Assembly: GCA_013911345.1 (NCBI GenBank) | Contig: JACETJ010000036.1 | Span: 1 to 9,972 of the forward strand | Length of the DNA stretch: 9,972 nt | Origin: Congregibacter sp. | GTDB taxonomy: Bacteria; Pseudomonadota; Gammaproteobacteria; Pseudomonadales; Halieaceae | Direction: 5' to 3' | Part shown: positions 7,457-9,972 of the stretch, one piece after another | Position numbering within the stretch: position 1 is the stretch's first letter | How the letters are laid out: the number at the start of each line of letters is the position of its first letter | Position numbers and translations under genes: made by a program | Notes under the pieces: generated by a model | Told to the model about the DNA's origin: nothing | The model's database searches: none | The model's input: only the letters and a program-made list of their open reading frames with translations

Positions 7457-7502
7457 GTTTCAAGTGTAACGCGCCAGGCCCAGCATCTGTCACAATCTCA
7501 CC
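7457..7502. promoter_or_regulatory. Divergent tsaE/queG promoter region, possibly leaderless on both sides
   Basis: Only 46 nt separate the two start codons, so promoters for both directions must overlap here or lie inside the neighbouring genes. On the minus strand TACACT (7463-7468) lies 6 nt before the tsaE ATG. On the plus strand CACAAT (7491-7496) lies 6 nt before the queG ATG. Both fit a weak -10 box that would start transcription at or next to the start codon. Neither side has a Shine-Dalgarno site. No good -35 box stands at 17 nt from either hexamer, so the promoter call is tentative. Confidence 0.35.
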
Positions 7503-8594
7503 ATGACAGACTCCAACCCGAGCACTGACAAGTCACCAGATCCTGCTGCCTCAGCCACCCTCGAGACCATCCGTCAGTGGGGGCAGGAAATGGGATTTCA
7601 GGCTTTGGGTTTTACCGGCATTGATCTTGCCCAGCACAGAGACTACCTCGCCAAGTGGCTCGCAGCCGGCTATCACGGCGAGATGGACTGGATGGCGAGC
7701 CATGGTAGCAAGCGCTCTCATCCGGAAGACCTGGTGCCGGGAACCAGCACCGTGATCACCGCTCGAATGGACTACCTGCCCGCAGGCGAGGACCCCGAGG
7801 CTATTCTTGCTTCATCCGACAAGGCCTACATCTCTCGGTACGCACTCGGGCGGGATTATCACAAGCTCATGCGCGGACGCCTCGCCAAGCTGGCCAAACG
7901 GATTGAAGCCGAGCTGGGCGGCGGTCAGTACCGCGCCTTCGTAGACAGCGCTCCCGTGTTGGAACGCGCGCTGGCCGAAAACGCAGGGCTTGGCTGGATC
8001 GGCAAAAACACCATGCTGATCAACGACAAGGCAGGCTCCTGGTTTTTTCTCGGCGAGATTTACACCGACGTGCCGTTGCCCGCTGATCCACCGCAGCAGA
8101 CCGAACACTGTGGAAGCTGCCATGCCTGCCTCGATATTTGCCCGACCGATGCCTTCATCGCCCCCTGGGTGCTGGATGCCAGAAAGTGCATCTCCTACCT
8201 CACCATCGAATTCGATGGCGTGATCCCGGAATCACTTCGCCCGGCGATGGGCAACCGGATCTATGGCTGTGACGACTGTCAGCTGGTGTGTCCCTGGAAC
8301 AAGTTTGCGCAAGCTACCAGCGAGCCCGACTTCGCGCCGCGACACGATCTAGACGCTATAGATCTGGTGGCGTGTTTTCGCTGGGATGAGTCGACTTTCC
8401 TTTCGCATACCGAAGGGTCTGCCATTCGGCGTATTGGCTTCCAACAGTGGCGGCGCAACGTCGCTATCGCGCTTGGCAATGCGGAAACCAGCGAGACAAT
8501 CATCACGGCGCTGAAATCTGCATTGGACGACCCCTCGGAGCTCGTTCGTGAGCATGTGCGCTGGGCATTGGTCCAGCACGGCCAGGGGTATTAG
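7503..8594 (+). CDS. queG: QueG, epoxyqueuosine reductase
   Basis: Cobalamin- and iron-sulfur-dependent enzyme that reduces epoxyqueuosine to queuosine at wobble position 34 of GUN-anticodon tRNAs (Tyr, His, Asn, Asp), the last step of the pathway. The 363 residues include the N-terminal cobalamin-binding reductase region, with the catalytic-aspartate segment FVDSAPVLERALAENAGLGW (146-165, D148) and GKNTMLI. A bacterial ferredoxin-like part has eight cysteines for two 4Fe-4S clusters: C203, C206, C209, C213, C229, C256, C259 and C263 (CGSCHACLDICP, YGCDDCQLVCPWN). A C-terminal HEAT-like helical region contains IGFQQWRRNVAIALGN. All expected ligands are present, and length is near the E. coli protein (379). 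The first 20 residues are Ser/Pro/Asp-rich and unlike the family core. There is no ribosome site before ATG 7503. The stop codon abuts that of orn, which runs the other way. Confidence 0.97.
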   Translation: MTDSNPSTDKSPDPAASATLETIRQWGQEMGFQALGFTGIDLAQHRDYLAKWLAAGYHGEMDWMASHGSKRSHPEDLVPGTSTVITARMDYLPAGEDPEAILASSDKAYISRYALGRDYHKLMRGRLAKLAKRIEAELGGGQYRAFVDSAPVLERALAENAGLGWIGKNTMLINDKAGSWFFLGEIYTDVPLPADPPQQTEHCGSCHACLDICPTDAFIAPWVLDARKCISYLTIEFDGVIPESLRPAMGNRIYGCDDCQLVCPWNKFAQATSEPDFAPRHDLDAIDLVACFRWDESTFLSHTEGSAIRRIGFQQWRRNVAIALGNAETSETIITALKSALDDPSELVREHVRWALVQHGQGY

Positions 8595-9140
8595 TTAATC
8601 CACTCGCAAAAAGTGCGTTCGGTAGTGACGGAGTTCCTCTATCGACTCACGAATATCCTCAAGCGCCTGGTGCGCGCCCTGCTTTGGCGCTTCCGGCAAG
8701 TCCGGGCGCCAGCGCTGCATCAATATTTTCAGCGTACTGACGTCCAAATTTCGATAGTGGAAAAACTTTTCCAACGCTGGCATGTGGCGAGCCATGAAGC
8801 GTCGATCTTGGCAAATGGAGTTGCCGCACATGGGAGACTTCCCCTCCGGCACCCATTGGCGCAGAAAATTGAGTGTGGACTCTGTCGCTCCCTGCTCGGT
8901 CACGGCGCTGCTGCGAACCCGTTCAACAAGCCCAGACCGGGTATGTGTCCGGGTGTTCCACTCATCCATTGCCTCGAGTTCAGCGGGCTGTTGATGAATG
9001 GCGATGACGGGGCCCTCGGCCAGCACAGCCAGATTAGAATCCGTGACGATGGTGGCGATCTCGATGACACGATGCGCCTCTGGCACCAAACCGGTCATCT
9101 CCATGTCGACCCATATCAGGTTGTGGTCACTGATCGCCAT
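8595..9140 (-). CDS. orn: Oligoribonuclease (3'-5' exoribonuclease for 2-5 nt RNAs)
   Basis: DEDDh-family exoribonuclease that degrades the shortest RNA fragments, and in several bacteria pGpG from cyclic-di-GMP turnover, to mononucleotides in the cytoplasm. The 181 residues match E. coli Orn in length. Catalytic residues are D12 and E14 in WVDMEMTGL (10-18), D112 in [12 protein letters not shown] (105-116), H157 in [13 protein letters not shown] (155-167) and D162. The usual HRALDDIRESI motif reads [11 protein letters not shown], a conservative change that keeps the catalytic His and Asp. The start at 9140 has a strong ribosome site, GAGGAG with 5-nt spacing. It diverges from rsgA (119-nt spacer) and converges on queG with no intergenic base. 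In E. coli, glycine tRNA genes lie between orn and queG; none is present here. Confidence 0.98.
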   Translation of the reverse strand: MAISDHNLIWVDMEMTGLVPEAHRVIEIATIVTDSNLAVLAEGPVIAIHQQPAELEAMDEWNTRTHTRSGLVERVRSSAVTEQGATESTLNFLRQWVPEGKSPMCGNSICQDRRFMARHMPALEKFFHYRNLDVSTLKILMQRWRPDLPEAPKQGAHQALEDIRESIEELRHYRTHFLRVD

Positions 9141-9259
9141 CTGCGCTCCTCTTACCCCTACCTCTGACTCACTACCCCATTTGGCCTGAGCTCAATTGGG
9201 GCGCTGGCATTACTGCCGTTGGGTGCACCAACTCACCTCGGGTGACATACACTAGCACG
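9141..9259. promoter_or_regulatory. Divergent orn/rsgA promoter region
   Basis: The 119-nt spacer between the start codons must carry both promoters. The orn side ends in a clear Shine-Dalgarno site. The rsgA side has none; instead TACACT at 9248-9253 lies 6 nt before the rsgA ATG, the same hexamer and distance as at tsaE. No convincing -35 box stands at the standard spacing on either strand. A near-palindrome is centred near 9225. Confidence 0.35.
9218..9232. repeat. Near-palindrome GTTGGGTGCACCAAC in the orn/rsgA spacer
   Basis: The 15-nt element has an inner perfect palindrome GGTGCACC and outer GTT/AAC arms, broken only by one extra G in the left half. It lies about 16 nt upstream of the TACACT hexamer, near where an rsgA -35 region would be, so a dimeric regulator site is possible. 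Palindromes this short occur by chance. Confidence 0.3.
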
Positions 9260-9972
9260 ATGACAAAACGTCGCCTTACTGAACAGCAAACACGTCGTAT
9301 CGAGGCACAAAGGTCTGCGTCGAGCCAGGATGCTCCGGAGCTGGGACAGCACGGTGTCGTCATTGCGCGTTACGGCAAGCAGGCATTGATCGAGACGCCA
9401 TCGGGCGATCGTTTACTGTGTCACCTGCGCGCACATCTCGAATCGCCCGTGGCCGGAGACAATATCGTGTGGCTACCGACCGAGGAAACCGGTGTACTCG
9501 ACGCTCTGGTGACACGGCAAAATGTACTGGAGCGCCCGGATTGGCAGGGACGGCTAAGGCCGGTCGCTGCAAACATTGACCTGATGCTCATCGTTTTCGC
9601 ACCAGAGCCCGCGCCACAAGGCAGCCTCATCGACCGCTATTTGGTCGCGGCCGAAAACATGGGGGTAGAGGCGGCGCTGGTGCTCAATAAGGCCGATCTG
9701 ATTGGCCCTGACCATGCCCTGATGCACCAACTGGCGCAATATACCGCGCTGGGTTATCGCACCCTTGTGACACACCAGAACTTGCCGGATGCCAGTGATC
9801 TGACGGCGCTGATTGGGTCAGACACGCTCGTGCTGGTAGGGCAGTCAGGCGTAGGGAAATCCTCGCTCATCAAACGACTGCTGCCTGAAGCGGCGATTCG
9901 CATTGGCGCGTTATCTGAGCTCGCGGACAAGGGCCGCCACACTACGACCACGGCAGAGCTTTTTCATTTGCC
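9260..9972 (+). CDS. rsgA: RsgA, small ribosomal subunit biogenesis GTPase (partial, C-terminus beyond window)
   Basis: Circularly permuted GTPase that binds the immature 30S subunit, releases the RbfA maturation factor and checks the decoding centre. The 237 complete codons present begin MTKRRLTEQQTRRIEAQR, the basic, Gln-rich tail also seen at the start of E. coli RsgA, which supports ATG 9260. An OB-fold domain follows at about 30-100. The permuted G motifs come in the diagnostic order: G4 NKAD at 143-146, then G1 GQSGVGKSS at 194-202, then the switch region DKGRHTTTTAELFHL from 223 to the edge. G3 (DxPG) and the cysteine/histidine zinc domain lie beyond the window. The motif PVAANIDLMLIVFAPEP (101-117) is typical. 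No Shine-Dalgarno site precedes the start; a TACACT hexamer lies 6 nt upstream. Confidence 0.97.
   Translation, partial: MTKRRLTEQQTRRIEAQRSASSQDAPELGQHGVVIARYGKQALIETPSGDRLLCHLRAHLESPVAGDNIVWLPTEETGVLDALVTRQNVLERPDWQGRLRPVAANIDLMLIVFAPEPAPQGSLIDRYLVAAENMGVEAALVLNKADLIGPDHALMHQLAQYTALGYRTLVTHQNLPDASDLTALIGSDTLVLVGQSGVGKSSLIKRLLPEAAIRIGALSELADKGRHTTTTAELFHL

Noticed and set aside
8613..9167. 184-codon open frame on the plus strand covering all of orn.
   Set aside because: It is antisense to a gene with every catalytic residue intact, has no family resemblance and no ribosome site. Long antisense frames are common in GC-rich genes.
1..9972. Mobile elements, CRISPR arrays, toxin-antitoxin pairs, phage genes, tRNA genes.
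   Set aside because: Every stretch is accounted for by conserved core genes and short spacers. I saw no transposase or integrase motifs, direct-repeat arrays or cloverleaf sequences.

Overview
The window is a contiguous piece of a gammaproteobacterial chromosome core. Every protein is a recognisable housekeeping family, and the order matches the well-known tsaE-amiB-mutL-miaA-hfq-hflX-hflK block with queG, orn and rsgA beside it. The DNA is moderately GC-rich. MutL carries an intact nuclease motif and other details of the kind I recall from Pseudomonas-like gammaproteobacteria rather than from Escherichia coli, so I infer a free-living, possibly marine, gammaproteobacterium of that broad group. 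This is inference from protein flavour and gene order. I see no tRNA or rRNA genes, insertion sequences, CRISPR arrays, phage genes or other signs of recent transfer.

Layout. The minus strand, read from about 7456 down to 1, holds tsaE, amiB, mutL and miaA, packed with a 1-nt gap, a 4-nt ATGA overlap and a 3-nt gap. A textbook intrinsic terminator lies about 30 nt after miaA. Next come hfq and hflX (37 nt apart), a 199-nt spacer with a long inverted repeat and a doubtful 38-codon reading frame, and then hflK, which runs off the left edge. On the right, queG (plus) diverges from tsaE across 46 nt and meets orn (minus) tail to tail with no base between the stop codons. rsgA (plus) diverges from orn across 119 nt and runs off the right edge. 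No gap without a gene exceeds 300 bases.

How the genes relate. TsaE (t6A37) and MiaA (i6A37) modify anticodon-loop purines, and QueG finishes queuosine at position 34, so three tRNA modification enzymes sit here. RsgA (30S maturation) and HflX (ribosome splitting under stress) are ribosome GTPases. Hfq and Orn act in RNA regulation and decay. AmiB splits septal peptidoglycan, MutL runs mismatch repair, and HflK is half of the HflKC regulator of FtsH. The region is ordinary core genome. The points worth a second look are regulatory or organisational: the miaA-hfq terminator, a hairpin in the hfq leader, the missing nnr gene between queG and tsaE, TACACT-type hexamers exactly 6 nt before start codons that lack a Shine-Dalgarno site, the zero-gap queG/orn junction, and the structured hflX-hflK spacer. 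I found no convincing undescribed multi-gene system.
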